From an uncultured Saprospiraceae bacterium (GTDB lineage: Bacteria; Bacteroidota; Bacteroidia; Chitinophagales; Saprospiraceae): DNA of 64,000 nucleotides. The notes below the pieces were generated by a model. It did no database searches. It was not told where the DNA came from and worked only from the letters and a program-made list of their open reading frames with translations. The translations under genes were made by a program, and so were the position numbers. Every line of letters begins with the position of its first letter. Positions within the stretch are counted from its first letter, which is position 1. This document shows, in pieces, positions 17,059 to 25,682 of the stretch. Location: positions 62,001 through 126,000 of the forward strand of contig CALFBH010000075.1 in assembly GCA_937951615.1 (NCBI GenBank), written 5' to 3'.

Positions 17059-18093
17059 ATGCAAATTACTGCCCAACAAATAAATGACTTGCTTCACGGA
17101 ACACTGGAAGGCGATCCGCAAACGGTCATACGCCGACCCGCAAAAATAGAGGAAGCACAGCCTGGTGATATCTGTTTTATCGCCAACCCAAAGTACGAAC
17201 ATTATGCCTATACCACAGAGGCATCTGTGCTACTCGTCAGTCGGGATTTTCAACCTGAACAAGCCATAAAAGCCACCCTCATCCGTGTGGATGATGTATA
17301 TAGCTGTGTGAGTCTTTTGTTGGAAAAATTTGGAAATCAGATTCAACAACACACGGGCGTGGACAAACAAGCCTATGTTCACGAAAAAGCAAGACTGCAG
17401 GAAGGCGTCTCTGTCGGCGCATTTTCTTATATTTCAGAAGGTGCAGATATTGGCAAAAACACAAAGATTTATCCACAGGTATTTATTGGTAAAGAGGTCA
17501 GTATTGGACAAAATGTTACCCTCTATCCAGGCGTTCGCATCTATGCTGATTGTGTGATTGGAGACAATACAATTATTCATTCTAATACGATTATTGGCAG
17601 CGATGGTTTTGGTTTTGCGCCACAGGAAGACGGCACATTCAAAAAAATACCGCAAATTGGAAATGTGATTGTCGGCAGGCAAGTAGAAATTGGTGCAAAT
17701 ACCGTTATCGACCGAGCTACAATGGGGTCTACTGTTATCAGAGACGGTGTAAAACTGGACAACCTGATACAAATTGCCCATAATGTGGAAATTGGTGAAA
17801 ATACCGTCATCGCAGCTCAGGCAGGCATTGCAGGCAGCACCAAAATGGGCAAAAATTGCATGATAGGCGGACAATCTGGCTTTGTTGGACACATCACAGT
17901 AGCCGACGGATCAAAAGTACAGGCACAAAGTGGTGTAGCCCGTTCAATCAAAAAGCCGAATGCCGCCTGGCACGGGTCTCCTGCTTTTGATTATGCCCAG
18001 TTTATGCGCTCACAGGTTGTTTTCAAAAACCTACCCGATTTAGCAAAAAAAGTACACGAACTGGAAAAAATAATAGCTGAATTGAAGAAATGA
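17059..18093 (+). CDS. lpxD: UDP-3-O-acylglucosamine N-acyltransferase LpxD (lipid A synthesis)
   Basis: 344 residues, the usual length. The N-terminal uridine-binding domain (MQITAQQINDLLHGTLEGDP, DICFIANPKYEHYAY) is followed by many hexapeptide repeats of a left-handed beta-helix (IGKNTKIYPQVFIGKEVSIG). The catalytic His lies in NLIQIAHNVEIGENTVIA. The C-terminal helix (KNLPDLAKKVHELEKII) is typical of the trimer. It transfers a hydroxyacyl chain to the 2-amino group in lipid A synthesis, so the organism makes lipopolysaccharide. It stands alone, not in an lpx-fabZ operon within the window. Confidence 0.96.
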   Translation: MQITAQQINDLLHGTLEGDPQTVIRRPAKIEEAQPGDICFIANPKYEHYAYTTEASVLLVSRDFQPEQAIKATLIRVDDVYSCVSLLLEKFGNQIQQHTGVDKQAYVHEKARLQEGVSVGAFSYISEGADIGKNTKIYPQVFIGKEVSIGQNVTLYPGVRIYADCVIGDNTIIHSNTIIGSDGFGFAPQEDGTFKKIPQIGNVIVGRQVEIGANTVIDRATMGSTVIRDGVKLDNLIQIAHNVEIGENTVIAAQAGIAGSTKMGKNCMIGGQSGFVGHITVADGSKVQAQSGVARSIKKPNAAWHGSPAFDYAQFMRSQVVFKNLPDLAKKVHELEKIIAELKK

Positions 18094-18499
18094 GTCGATA
18101 ATCTGTATTAAATTTCGCTCAGATTACCGGATTTTACTAGAAAATGTCCTGTTTTTATAACAATGGACTTGTTTTTGCGTAAAAGAATGCTTGCAATGGA
18201 TTTGTTATTTGTATTAAACATAGTTGTTTAATGACAAATGTTTAATACATAAATAAAATATGTCACATTTGAATGACCCAAAATAGTACCTAAGCGGCAT
18301 AAATACTCGTCCAAATACTACAAATACTCTTAATGCAAAGCTTAGAATTTATTTAGGGTAAGTTCTAAAAAAAAGGTCATTTTATAGTTGTTTTGACAAA
18401 CTGTATGTAATTTGCATTATAATTACCCAACAAGTATTTACAAAGGCGTCCCAACGTAACGAATCAGTACATCCATTAGGTAACCAAATCAATCAAATC
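18094..18499. other. Long intergenic region before the PD40 lipoprotein
   Basis: About 400 bp with no credible ORF or RNA gene. It contains imperfect repeats of TTTAATACATA / TATTAAACAT and a possible promoter (TTGTTTTGAC, then TAATTTGC about 20 nt on) near 18380-18415. That would leave a leader of about 80 nt before the ATG at 18500. Confidence 0.4.
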
Positions 18500-19876
18500 A
18501 TGAGGTTGAAAATACTTGTTTTCTTCCTGTTATCCACATTTGCCTGCAATCTTACAGACCGTGTAGAGCAGGCCAGCAGCAAAGATGAAAAACTTAAATT
18601 CAGCAATAGAACCATCCGTTCTTTACAGGCTGAACTCAAAAGCGACACTCGTAATGCTATCCGACAAATGACAGTTAATGAAGCTGTAGAAGAAGCGGAT
18701 CGACTATACGAGGGCGAGGCTTACGATAAGGCTTATTATTATTACGATTATGCAAATAGTAAAAAGCCTTTTAATAAGGAAATTTCTTATCGACTTGGCG
18801 TTGCATCTCTTGCTGTTCGGGATTATACAAAAGCACAGGAAAATCTTAAATTTTACATCGGCAAACCGGACTATCCGCTTGCCCGCTACCACTATGGGAG
18901 GGCATTGATGCACCTTAGTGAATACGAGCGTGCCATTCAGCAATTTGACCGATATTTGTTGGAGTATAAAGAGGCAGACAGTACCTTATATCATCTGGCA
19001 GTACGCTACCGAGATGGGGCTACTTTTGCAGCAAATCCGCGTGTCAGTAATCTCCGAATTGATCGTCTGTTTGCCAATGTAAATAGTGGCTATACAGAAA
19101 CAGGTGCAACAACAACACCTACCGGAACTATCGTATATACACATTTCGACAAAAACGCTAAAAGCATTATTAAACAGGTGGATCCTAATGGTATTGATGA
19201 GCCTGTTGAGCTTGCATCAAATATAAATATAGAAGATTTTATCAATAAAGATCCTTTCATTACGCAGGATGGACAGACCATGTATTTTACCCGTTGCTAT
19301 TATGGCGAATTGCCAGAATGTGCCATTTATATCGCAGACCTGAAAGGCGGAGGGAAAATTGAGAATGTCAGAAAGTTGAATGAGATTATTAATCTGGCAG
19401 GTTTTTCTAGCATGCACCCCGCAGTGGCAGCCAATGAATATGGGCAGGAAATTTTATATTTTTCCTCTGACCGTCCCGGCGGATATGGCGGAATGGATAT
19501 TTGGTTCAGTATCCGACTGACCAATGGAGAGTATACCCGACCTTATAATTGTGGCTCTCGTGTGAATAGTGATTTCGATGAAGTGACGCCTTATTATAAT
19601 GAACTACAGCAACTCTTGTATTTCAGTGCAAATCACCCAGAAACCATGGGCGGATTTGATGTATATAAAACAAAGGGAGAGAAACGCTATTGGAGCCGGG
19701 TCATCAATATGGGGATTCCAGTAAATTCCAGTGCAGATGATTATTATTATCGAATGCCAAGAGCAGAAGGACATTTTGTATCCAACCGAGAAGGCGCACC
19801 TTTTGCAGATTATTCCAATTGTTGTGATGATATTTATGTGGTGAAGGCTCCCAGGAAAAAGCTGGTGGAGCAGTAA
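18500..19876 (+). CDS. Probable lipoprotein with TPR and PD40 (WD40-like propeller) repeats, PorE-like but lacking OmpA
   Basis: 458 residues. The signal sequence MRLKILVFFLLSTFAC ends in a plausible lipobox with Cys16. Residues ~70-180 are TPR-like (YDKAYYYYDYANSKKPFNKE, YDKAYYYY repeated as YTKAQENLKFY). The rest contains PD40 repeats such as DPFITQDGQTMYFTRC, EILYFSSDRPGGYGGMDIW and LLYFSANHPETMGGFDVY. The TPR + PD40 order is that of T9SS proteins like PorE, but the C-terminal OmpA-like peptidoglycan-binding domain is missing. It is probably anchored in the outer membrane facing the periplasm. A T9SS link is inferred only from architecture. Confidence 0.85.
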   Translation: MRLKILVFFLLSTFACNLTDRVEQASSKDEKLKFSNRTIRSLQAELKSDTRNAIRQMTVNEAVEEADRLYEGEAYDKAYYYYDYANSKKPFNKEISYRLGVASLAVRDYTKAQENLKFYIGKPDYPLARYHYGRALMHLSEYERAIQQFDRYLLEYKEADSTLYHLAVRYRDGATFAANPRVSNLRIDRLFANVNSGYTETGATTTPTGTIVYTHFDKNAKSIIKQVDPNGIDEPVELASNINIEDFINKDPFITQDGQTMYFTRCYYGELPECAIYIADLKGGGKIENVRKLNEIINLAGFSSMHPAVAANEYGQEILYFSSDRPGGYGGMDIWFSIRLTNGEYTRPYNCGSRVNSDFDEVTPYYNELQQLLYFSANHPETMGGFDVYKTKGEKRYWSRVINMGIPVNSSADDYYYRMPRAEGHFVSNREGAPFADYSNCCDDIYVVKAPRKKLVEQ

Positions 19877-19914
19877 GGCAAAGGGATTCAAAGTCCCAAA
19901 AATTGTTCGCTTGA

Positions 19915-19962
19915 GTTTTTTATTGGGTTGCGGTCGGGACATTCTTTTTACCACTAAGTAAG
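19915..19962. repeat. Family G dispersed repeat, copy 1
   Basis: TTTTATTGGGTTGCGG...CATTCTTTTTACCACTAAG closely resembles a segment at 54623-54670 (TTTTACTGGGTTGCGT...CATTTTTTGAACCACTAA). It lies in a short gap between two rightward genes. The function is unknown. Confidence 0.5.
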
Positions 19963-19966
19963 CGTC

Positions 19967-20656
19967 ATGAAATTTAAATTGATAAGCATAGCCCTTCTAT
20001 ACTACGGAATTATCAGTATCAGCACGGCACAATGCGACATAACAGATGTCATGTTAGATTCACAGGAAGACATTGACAATTTTTCGGCTAATTATCCGGG
20101 ATATACAATGCTTCCTGCCGGTGTAAATGTTATCATCTGGGATAATGCGGATGGTATTACAGACATCACCAACGTAAAAGCCTTGTCTGCCCTCACTTAT
20201 ATTGGCGGAAGCCTTCACATAGCCTTCAATGAAAAATTAAACGATATAGACGGCTTAGCTGCTTTGACTTCTATTGGCGGAAGCCTTATCATTAACTCCA
20301 ATCCTGCCTTAAGCAATATAGGCGGACTGACTCATCTAGCCGCCATTGGACAAGACTTCAAGATTCAAAACAATGCTACCTTGACTAATCTGGACGATTT
20401 ATCTAGGCTAAATACTATTGGAGGAGAGCTTGGCATTTCCCAAAATCCTGTCTTAGACAATCTAGACGGGCTGGCTAATCTAAAGTCTATCGGGACAAAT
20501 CTTAGCATTCGGAATAATCTCATGCTAAATAATCTGGAAGGGCTGGCTAATTTAAATACGCTTGGCGGGGCTTTTTATATTGACCATAATGATAAACTAA
20601 CTGATATAGATGGACTGGCTAAGCTAAAACATTTGTCAGAAGGTGATGGGAGATAA
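19967..20656 (+). CDS. Secreted LRR-like protein (receptor L-domain type), possibly truncated
   Basis: 229 residues. The signal peptide ends near ISTAQC. The rest is built from ~24-residue units with the pattern LxxIGGSLxIxxNxxLxNIDGLAxL, which is the bacterial receptor-L-domain/LRR type, distinct from the plant-type repeats in the subtilase. The protein stops abruptly after LAKLKHLSEGDGR without the usual cap, adhesin modules or a T9SS sorting domain. It could be the surviving 5' part of a longer gene, since only 72 bp separate it from the Uma2 start. If functional, it would be a periplasmic or surface binding protein. Confidence 0.75.
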   Translation: MKFKLISIALLYYGIISISTAQCDITDVMLDSQEDIDNFSANYPGYTMLPAGVNVIIWDNADGITDITNVKALSALTYIGGSLHIAFNEKLNDIDGLAALTSIGGSLIINSNPALSNIGGLTHLAAIGQDFKIQNNATLTNLDDLSRLNTIGGELGISQNPVLDNLDGLANLKSIGTNLSIRNNLMLNNLEGLANLNTLGGAFYIDHNDKLTDIDGLAKLKHLSEGDGR

Positions 20657-20714
20657 GGAAGTTCATTTCTATTTTTCCAATAAGCACAAACTGGATATTT
20701 TTATCAGCAATTAG

Positions 20715-20722
20715 TATATTTG
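20715..20722 (+). promoter_or_regulatory. -7 box (TATATTTG) of the Uma2 gene
   Basis: An exact TAnnTTTG match ending 7 nt before the chosen ATG at 20729, the same geometry as before tmk. It implies a nearly leaderless mRNA and argues against the TTG start at 20720, which overlaps the box. Confidence 0.5.
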
Positions 20723-20728
20723 CACAAT

Positions 20729-21307
20729 ATGACAATCTCTCAATCCATACCAGATGCTTTAATTTATGAAATGGTCAATGGACAAGCCATTTATTATAAG
20801 GGCTATCAGTCCTATTTAGATGGTGAAAAACAAATCGAAGAACTCATGGCGAGCAGTTTTATTCAGTCTTTGATTATTTCACGATTACTGTTTTTATTAC
20901 AAAGCCAACTGGGAAACGAATATGAACCCCTGACGAATGAAGTAGGGATACAATTTGCGCCAAAATCCTGGCGTGGAGCAGATATTGCGATTTTGAGAAC
21001 AGCAGATTTTGAAGTAACAGACATCAATAATAAATACCTTAATTTTGCGCCAGAAGTCGTCATTGAAATTGACACCAAAGCAGAACTCCGGGATATTGCC
21101 AATCCGCTGGGCTATTATCATGTAAAAACAGATGAGCTGTTGCAGTTTGGGATTCAAAAAGTACTCTGGATATTTACAGACTCCCAAAAAGTCATGGTAG
21201 CAGAACAGGGAAAAAGATGGGAAACCTCCGGATGGGACGAGGAAGTAGAAGTCATCAATGGCATTTTTGTAAACGTCAGTGATTTGATAAAAAAGCAACG
21301 TAAATAA
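20729..21307 (+). CDS. Uma2-family (DUF820) putative endonuclease
   Basis: 192 residues from the ATG at 20729. The Uma2/DUF820 family has a PD-(D/E)XK-like core, seen here as WRGADIAILR and APEVVIEIDTKAELRD, followed by VLWIFTDSQKVMVAEQG. Such genes are common and multicopy in cyanobacteria and Bacteroidota. Their biological role is not settled, though a nuclease or mobile-DNA link is often proposed. A second, divergent member is at 57142. The stop codon overlaps the ATG of the oxygenase gene (TAATG), so the two are translationally coupled. Confidence 0.85.
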   Translation: MTISQSIPDALIYEMVNGQAIYYKGYQSYLDGEKQIEELMASSFIQSLIISRLLFLLQSQLGNEYEPLTNEVGIQFAPKSWRGADIAILRTADFEVTDINNKYLNFAPEVVIEIDTKAELRDIANPLGYYHVKTDELLQFGIQKVLWIFTDSQKVMVAEQGKRWETSGWDEEVEVINGIFVNVSDLIKKQRK

Positions 21308-22110
21308 TGAAAAGTATCAACGGCTCTATCGTCAATGCCAGCAGCATTGCACATTATCGGGAACAATTTAAAAATTCCCGCCCGTATAAATACGTGATTA
21401 TTGACAACTTTCTCAATGAAGAGGTGGCCAATAATTTATACGAAAACTTCCCGAAAGTCACCGAATTGCGCAAGCATTATAAAGGACTGAATGAAAACAA
21501 ATCGGAAGGGTCCAGCTTTGAGCAGTATCACGGCGATTTTATCAATATGCTCGACAGCATCAAAAGCGAAGCCTTCATCAATTGGCTGGAAAAAGTAGTC
21601 CAAATAGACGACCTCACGCTACCTGACGACCACCGTGGCGCAGGCGTACACCAGGGAAAAGACGGCAGTTTCCTAGATATTCATGTGGATTTCAGCGTGC
21701 ATCCGATCCTCAATTTGCATCGTCGCCTCAATCTGCTTATCTTCCTCAACAAAGGCTGGAAAGAAGAATATGGCGGTCTGCTCGAACTTTGGGATCCCGA
21801 AGTTTCTGTCTGTGAAGCGGAGATCCTCCCTTCCTTCAATCGCTGCGTCATTTTTGAAACCAATGATGTTTCTTATCATGGTTATGACAAAATTACTGTG
21901 CCAGAAGGCGTGACGCGAAAGTCGATTTACAGTTATTATTATTCGCCTATCGGCGAAGGTGTGAAGTACCACGATACCATCTTCAAACCCCGCCCAACAG
22001 ACAGTACACTCAAAAAAACACAGACCCACGCCAAAGAAAATGTGAAAAACGGCATCAAAAAAACACTAAAAGCACTCGGTTTGACAGGAATTTTCAAAAA
22101 ATTTGAATAA
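21307..22110 (+). CDS. 2-oxoglutarate/Fe(II)-dependent oxygenase (prolyl 4-hydroxylase-like)
   Basis: 267 residues. The double-stranded beta-helix iron ligands are visible as HVDFSVHP (HxD) and SYHGY (distal His). TRKSIYSYYYSP supplies the arginine that usually binds 2-oxoglutarate. The N-terminus PYKYVIIDNFLNEEVANNLYENFP is typical of small P4H-like oxygenases that act on proteins or on sugars of surface polysaccharides. It overlaps the Uma2 gene by one base. There is no signal peptide, so it is cytoplasmic. The substrate is unknown. Confidence 0.88.
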   Translation: MKSINGSIVNASSIAHYREQFKNSRPYKYVIIDNFLNEEVANNLYENFPKVTELRKHYKGLNENKSEGSSFEQYHGDFINMLDSIKSEAFINWLEKVVQIDDLTLPDDHRGAGVHQGKDGSFLDIHVDFSVHPILNLHRRLNLLIFLNKGWKEEYGGLLELWDPEVSVCEAEILPSFNRCVIFETNDVSYHGYDKITVPEGVTRKSIYSYYYSPIGEGVKYHDTIFKPRPTDSTLKKTQTHAKENVKNGIKKTLKALGLTGIFKKFE

Positions 22111-22148
22111 AAATACCCCTGACTATTTCCTGATAATGTTTTTTGTCG

Positions 22149-22156
22149 TAAATTCG
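22149..22156 (+). promoter_or_regulatory. Candidate -7 box (TAAATTCG) for tRNA-Gln
   Basis: TAAATTCG is a TAnnTTTG variant with C at position 7, located 20 nt before the mature tRNA 5' end, after TTTTTTGTCG. Confidence 0.4.
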
Positions 22157-22175
22157 CCCCACAATTCGAGATAAT

Positions 22176-22246
22176 TGTCCCATGGTGTAATGGTAGCACT
22201 CCGGTTTTTGGTACCGTCAGTCTAGGTTCGAGTCCTGGTGGGATAA
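22176..22246 (+). tRNA. tRNA-Gln (anticodon TTG)
   Basis: Cloverleaf traced by eye: acceptor TGTCCCA / TGGGATA, D arm GTGTAATGGTAGCAC, anticodon loop TTTTGGT giving anticodon TTG, T arm CTAGG-TTCGAGT-CCTGG, discriminator A. About 71 nt. The CCA end is not encoded (TAACTTG follows), so it must be added by nucleotidyltransferase. The outermost anticodon-stem pair is a C-T mismatch. A strong terminator follows directly. Confidence 0.9.
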
Positions 22247-22250
22247 CTTG

Positions 22251-22286
22251 AAGTCCTGTAAATCTTAGATTTGCAGGACTTTTTTA
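22251..22286 (+). terminator. Rho-independent terminator of tRNA-Gln
   Basis: AAGTCCTGTAAATC-TTA-GATTTGCAGGACTT, a 14-bp stem with one mismatch and a 3-base loop, followed by a T run. It reaches the ybeY stop codon from the other side, so it may serve both convergent units. Confidence 0.88.
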
Positions 22287-22706
22287 TTTTATTCGCCCCA
22301 ACCAAAAATCCTCCTTCGCCCGCATCTCCTTTTTTTCGGCTGCTGATTTATCGCCCTGACCCAGCAGGTGCAGCACGCCATGTATCATCACACGATGCAG
22401 TTCCTGCTCAAAATCGACTTCAAAAGTAGCTGCATTTTCACGCACGCGGTCGATGCTGATAAAAATGTCACTTTCCAGTTCCGTTTTAGAATAGGGGAAA
22501 GTAATGATGTCCGTATAGGTATCGTGGTTCAGATGTTCGAGGTTGATCGTATGCAGATAAGTATCGCTGCAAAAAATAAAATTGATAAAGGAAAGTTTAC
22601 CCCCTTCTTCTTGGATGGCTTGTTCTATCCAAGCTGTCGTTTTCTCTACCTCCTGAACTTGAAAATCGACATCCTCTGTATAAAAATTAATGGCTTGTTC
22701 GTCCAT
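22284..22706 (-). CDS. ybeY: Endoribonuclease YbeY (16S rRNA maturation)
   Basis: 140 residues from the ATG at 22706 (MDEQAINFYTEDVDFQVQEV), the normal YbeY length; the 25 extra track residues are not conserved-looking. The family motif HGVLHLLGQGDKS is clear, as is INFIFCSDTYLHTINLEHL. The usual third zinc ligand (HGxLHLxGYDH) is Asp here. As I recall, that Asp variant is common to Bacteroidota YbeY and so is not damage. The enzyme processes 16S rRNA ends and supports ribosome quality control. It converges with the tRNA-Gln unit. Confidence 0.92.
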   Translation of the reverse strand: MDEQAINFYTEDVDFQVQEVEKTTAWIEQAIQEEGGKLSFINFIFCSDTYLHTINLEHLNHDTYTDIITFPYSKTELESDIFISIDRVRENAATFEVDFEQELHRVMIHGVLHLLGQGDKSAAEKKEMRAKEDFWLGRIK

Positions 22707-22880
22707 AAGAAATCCGTGTGTATAACAAAATTGCACCGTTTTAAAACTCTCTCGCCTTTCAACGCCCATGAATGAATTCATTGGCTACCAGACCAAGTCG
22801 TGTCGATGACACTTTATTCAGCCTTCCAACTAATGAGATAGCGACGGACTGTTATTTGGTAGCCGATGATTTTAATCATG

Positions 22881-22911
22881 GGTGAATTGCAATTTGCAAT
22901 GCAAAATCACC
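22881..22911. repeat. Palindrome with ATTTGCAATGCAAAAT core
   Basis: GGTGA...TCACC arms enclose ATTTGC-AAT-GCAAAAT (22892-22907), the same core type as in families A, B and D. It lies upstream of ybeY in a 197-bp gap that also holds an inverted pair GGCTACCA / TGGTAGCC. It could be the eighth member of the core-palindrome class, with yet another arm sequence. Confidence 0.55.
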
Positions 22912-22978
22912 GTTGTTTTGCACAAAAGTACGACAATCCATTTTGGAATTTGGAATTTTATTTTTGGAAAAGCATGAC

Positions 22979-24214
22979 TTAATTTCCATACCGATCCAAC
23001 TCCCGAAAATATTTCAACAAGTCGAGCGCATCTCCATCCTGCCCCGACAACCAAACTGCAGCTTTCCGAACAGGAATACTCGCATAATATCCATCTCGCG
23101 CATCATGCACATATTTCAAAACCATAAAAGCAGAGAACCAGCGAAAAAATCGTTGTCGAAAAGTAGCTGGGCTAGAAGTGTTTTTTTGAATTTCTTTTAT
23201 TTTTTGATAAAAATCATGTTTCAATAAAAAAGTACGCACGCTAGCCGGCAAATCGCTTGTCCACTTTTCCATTGCCGCCTCATTTATACCGTAAAGTTCA
23301 TCTATTTTGTCCAAAAACATTTTCAAATCCACAAAAACATCTGGGTGGTAAGCGAGATAGCCGCCCTGTGCGTCCAGCATATCCTGAATGGCTTTGCCCG
23401 TCCCGAAAGGCACACGATGCGAAGGACGCGGAGAAGGAATAACTGTGGTCGTCTTCAATTCCGAAAAATTGCCCAAAGGAATAAATTTGTGTAAAAAATA
23501 GAAATCCTCCCCAGCTTTCCGCCTATTCATCCCGCCCTGCTGCTGATAAGCATCCGCCCGCACCGCCATACTCGAACCAATCGTCTGATGTGCATGAGGA
23601 AAGCCCGCAAAACGAAGCGCGTGAACATAATAACGCAAATACAATTCATACTCCACAATCGCCTGATAAATGGCAGGTGGATAAATTGTGCCACTTGTCG
23701 GATGTTCATAATAAATACTACAAGCCTGCGTATTTGGATGAACTTGAAAATGATGTTCTAAAGCCTGTAAATAATTGGGCGCACAAGCAGAATCAGCATC
23801 AAAACAAGCCATCACCCCTTGTGGGTTTCCCACCTGCTCAAAACGCCTGACAGCCTCGTCCATGCCTATTTTTCTTGCCAATCCGACTCCAGCATGTTTT
23901 TTCGGTAAGTCGGGATGATATAAGGCGAAGCAGCGAAAACGAGATTCAGTATGTTCAGCAATCCAGGACTGGACATCAGCCAAAGTTGCCTTGTTTTGTT
24001 GCTTAATCTCCTCCACATCCGTTTCAGAGCTATTGATGACAATAATCACTTCAACACTTCCAATAGGCGGCTGGCAATCGCGCAAAGCCTGCAAACTGCC
24101 CACCGCATCCGGCTCATCATGGCAAGGAATGACTACAACAAGACTCAAATCCTCGGCTGGCAAGTCCGAAATTTGAGTCGGCAGAAAGGCGTGTTTTTGT
24201 AAATAGCTCGTCAT
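22979..24214 (-). CDS. Family 2 glycosyltransferase
   Basis: 411 residues. GT-A fold signatures are LSLVVVIPCHDEPDAVGSLQ at the N-terminus, EVIIVINSSE, and the metal-binding GVMACFDADSACAPNYL. The mid part (GEDFYFLHKFIPLGNFSEL) resembles the acceptor-site ED motif. The C-terminal ~120 residues are helical and family-specific. There is no membrane segment. It probably adds a sugar to a lipid carrier, polysaccharide or protein, but donor and acceptor are unknown. It is monocistronic, with a family B palindrome between it and the divergent caspase gene. Confidence 0.88.
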   Translation of the reverse strand: MTSYLQKHAFLPTQISDLPAEDLSLVVVIPCHDEPDAVGSLQALRDCQPPIGSVEVIIVINSSETDVEEIKQQNKATLADVQSWIAEHTESRFRCFALYHPDLPKKHAGVGLARKIGMDEAVRRFEQVGNPQGVMACFDADSACAPNYLQALEHHFQVHPNTQACSIYYEHPTSGTIYPPAIYQAIVEYELYLRYYVHALRFAGFPHAHQTIGSSMAVRADAYQQQGGMNRRKAGEDFYFLHKFIPLGNFSELKTTTVIPSPRPSHRVPFGTGKAIQDMLDAQGGYLAYHPDVFVDLKMFLDKIDELYGINEAAMEKWTSDLPASVRTFLLKHDFYQKIKEIQKNTSSPATFRQRFFRWFSAFMVLKYVHDARDGYYASIPVRKAAVWLSGQDGDALDLLKYFRELDRYGN

Positions 24215-24265
24215 TTATTATAAAATATGCTGTGTTCCTTCTATTTTGGTATGAAATGTGGTTGT

Positions 24266-24384
24266 ATGGTCGATAGTCCATAGTCCATGGTCGATAGTCC
24301 ATAGTCCATGGTCGATAGAAAACAAGTACATTTTGCTTTGCAAAATGCGTGAAAACCATCGACCATCGACTGCGGACTATGGAC
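24266..24384. repeat. Family B word-repeat palindrome with ATTTTGCTTTGCAAAAT core
   Basis: Left arm: repeated GGTCGATAGTCCATAGTCCAT. Core ATTTTGC-TTT-GCAAAAT at 24330-24346. Right arm: ACCATCGACCATCGACTGCGGACTATGGAC. A second copy with the identical core is at 62599-62683. It lies in the divergent gap, 36 bp before the caspase start, and is responsible for the 54 spurious N-terminal residues in the ORF track. Confidence 0.92.
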
Positions 24385-24419
24385 ACAAACGTTTACGTTT
24401 TAAAAAATTAATTCACACA

Positions 24420-25649
24420 ATGAAAAATATCATTCTTCTTTCCACCCTCTTTCTATTCGTCGCGACCTTGGCTTCCGCCCAATGTGTGTCAGGCGATTGT
24501 AAAGACGGGCAGGGCGTATTTGAATACGGCGACGGCTCAAAATACGAAGGAACGTTCAAAGATGCCAAACGGGATGGCCAAGGTACTTTAATATTTGCAG
24601 ACGACAGAAAATATATTGGCGAATGGAAAAACGGTCGTCCTTACGGAGAAGGCACGATGTATTATGCTGAAGGCAAGGAAGAACAGGGCTATTTTAATGG
24701 CAAATATATTGGCAAAAACCCTCCCGCAGAAAGTGTAGCAGAAACAGAAACCCTTCCCGAAGAAATGAATACAAAAGGAGGCGATACAACTGGAACTGAA
24801 ACAACAACAGAGGAAGAAACCGCTGCCACAACAGAAACCGAGCCTATGCCCGAAAAAGTAGAAACCACAACTAGCCCTGCGGCAGACAATACAGAGCGTT
24901 CGGACGAGGTAAATCCAGAAGATATAAAAGTATGGGCAGTTATTGTAGGCGTTACAGATTACACGGCGATGCCACCATTGCAATTTTCAGATGATGATGC
25001 CTATCAAATATATGCCTTGTATAAAAGCCCTGCTGGCGGTGCCTTGCCAGACGAGCAAATCCGCCTGCTGATTAATGATAAAGCCACCAAAGCAAATATT
25101 GAATCAGCCATGCGGGAAACCTTTATGAAAGCGGATGAAAATGATGTTATTATGCTTTATTTTTCCGGTCACGGCTTAGAAGGTTCTTTCCTACCCTTTG
25201 ATTATGATGGCAGTAAAAACAAATTAAAGCACAAAAATGTCAGGAAAATTCTGGAAGAAAGTCCAGCAAAACATAAATTATGCATTGCGGATGCCTGCCA
25301 CTCAGGTAGCCTTGTCATGTCAAGAGGAATAGGTTCTGCAAGCGAAACCATCAAGACCTTCTACCAGGCTTTTAGTCGCTCAAAAGGCGGTACAGCTTTG
25401 TTCTTGTCATCCAAATCCAATGAAGTTTCACTGGAATCCAATGGTTTGAAGCAGGGCGTATTCAGCCATTTCTTTATGCGCGGACTGAAGGGGGAAGCAG
25501 ATACGGATAAAAACAACATCGTGACGATAACGGAATTATACAATTTTGTACACGGCAATGTAAAATCCACTACGCTGGATTATCAGTCGCCTGTGCTGGA
25601 TGGTCAGTACGATGTGAATATGCCAGTTGGTGTGGTGGAGCAGCGGTAG
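24420..25649 (+). CDS. Secreted MORN-repeat caspase-family (C14, metacaspase-like) protein
   Basis: 409 residues from the ATG at 24420 (MKNIILLSTLFLFVATLASA), a clear signal peptide. Three MORN repeats follow (YGDGSKYEGTFKDAKRDGQG, KYIGEWKNGRPYGEGTMYY). A Thr/Glu-rich, probably disordered linker leads to a peptidase C14 domain with the catalytic His in MLYFSGHGLEG and Cys in IADACHSGS, both intact. Prokaryotic caspase homologues cleave after basic or acidic residues, and roles in cell death, signalling and defence have been described. Because this one is exported, a cell-surface or periplasmic role is more likely. Gene alone; terminator follows. Confidence 0.92.
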   Translation: MKNIILLSTLFLFVATLASAQCVSGDCKDGQGVFEYGDGSKYEGTFKDAKRDGQGTLIFADDRKYIGEWKNGRPYGEGTMYYAEGKEEQGYFNGKYIGKNPPAESVAETETLPEEMNTKGGDTTGTETTTEEETAATTETEPMPEKVETTTSPAADNTERSDEVNPEDIKVWAVIVGVTDYTAMPPLQFSDDDAYQIYALYKSPAGGALPDEQIRLLINDKATKANIESAMRETFMKADENDVIMLYFSGHGLEGSFLPFDYDGSKNKLKHKNVRKILEESPAKHKLCIADACHSGSLVMSRGIGSASETIKTFYQAFSRSKGGTALFLSSKSNEVSLESNGLKQGVFSHFFMRGLKGEADTDKNNIVTITELYNFVHGNVKSTTLDYQSPVLDGQYDVNMPVGVVEQR

Positions 25650-25682
25650 GGAGCATAACGAATATCGAACAGAGGAATATCG

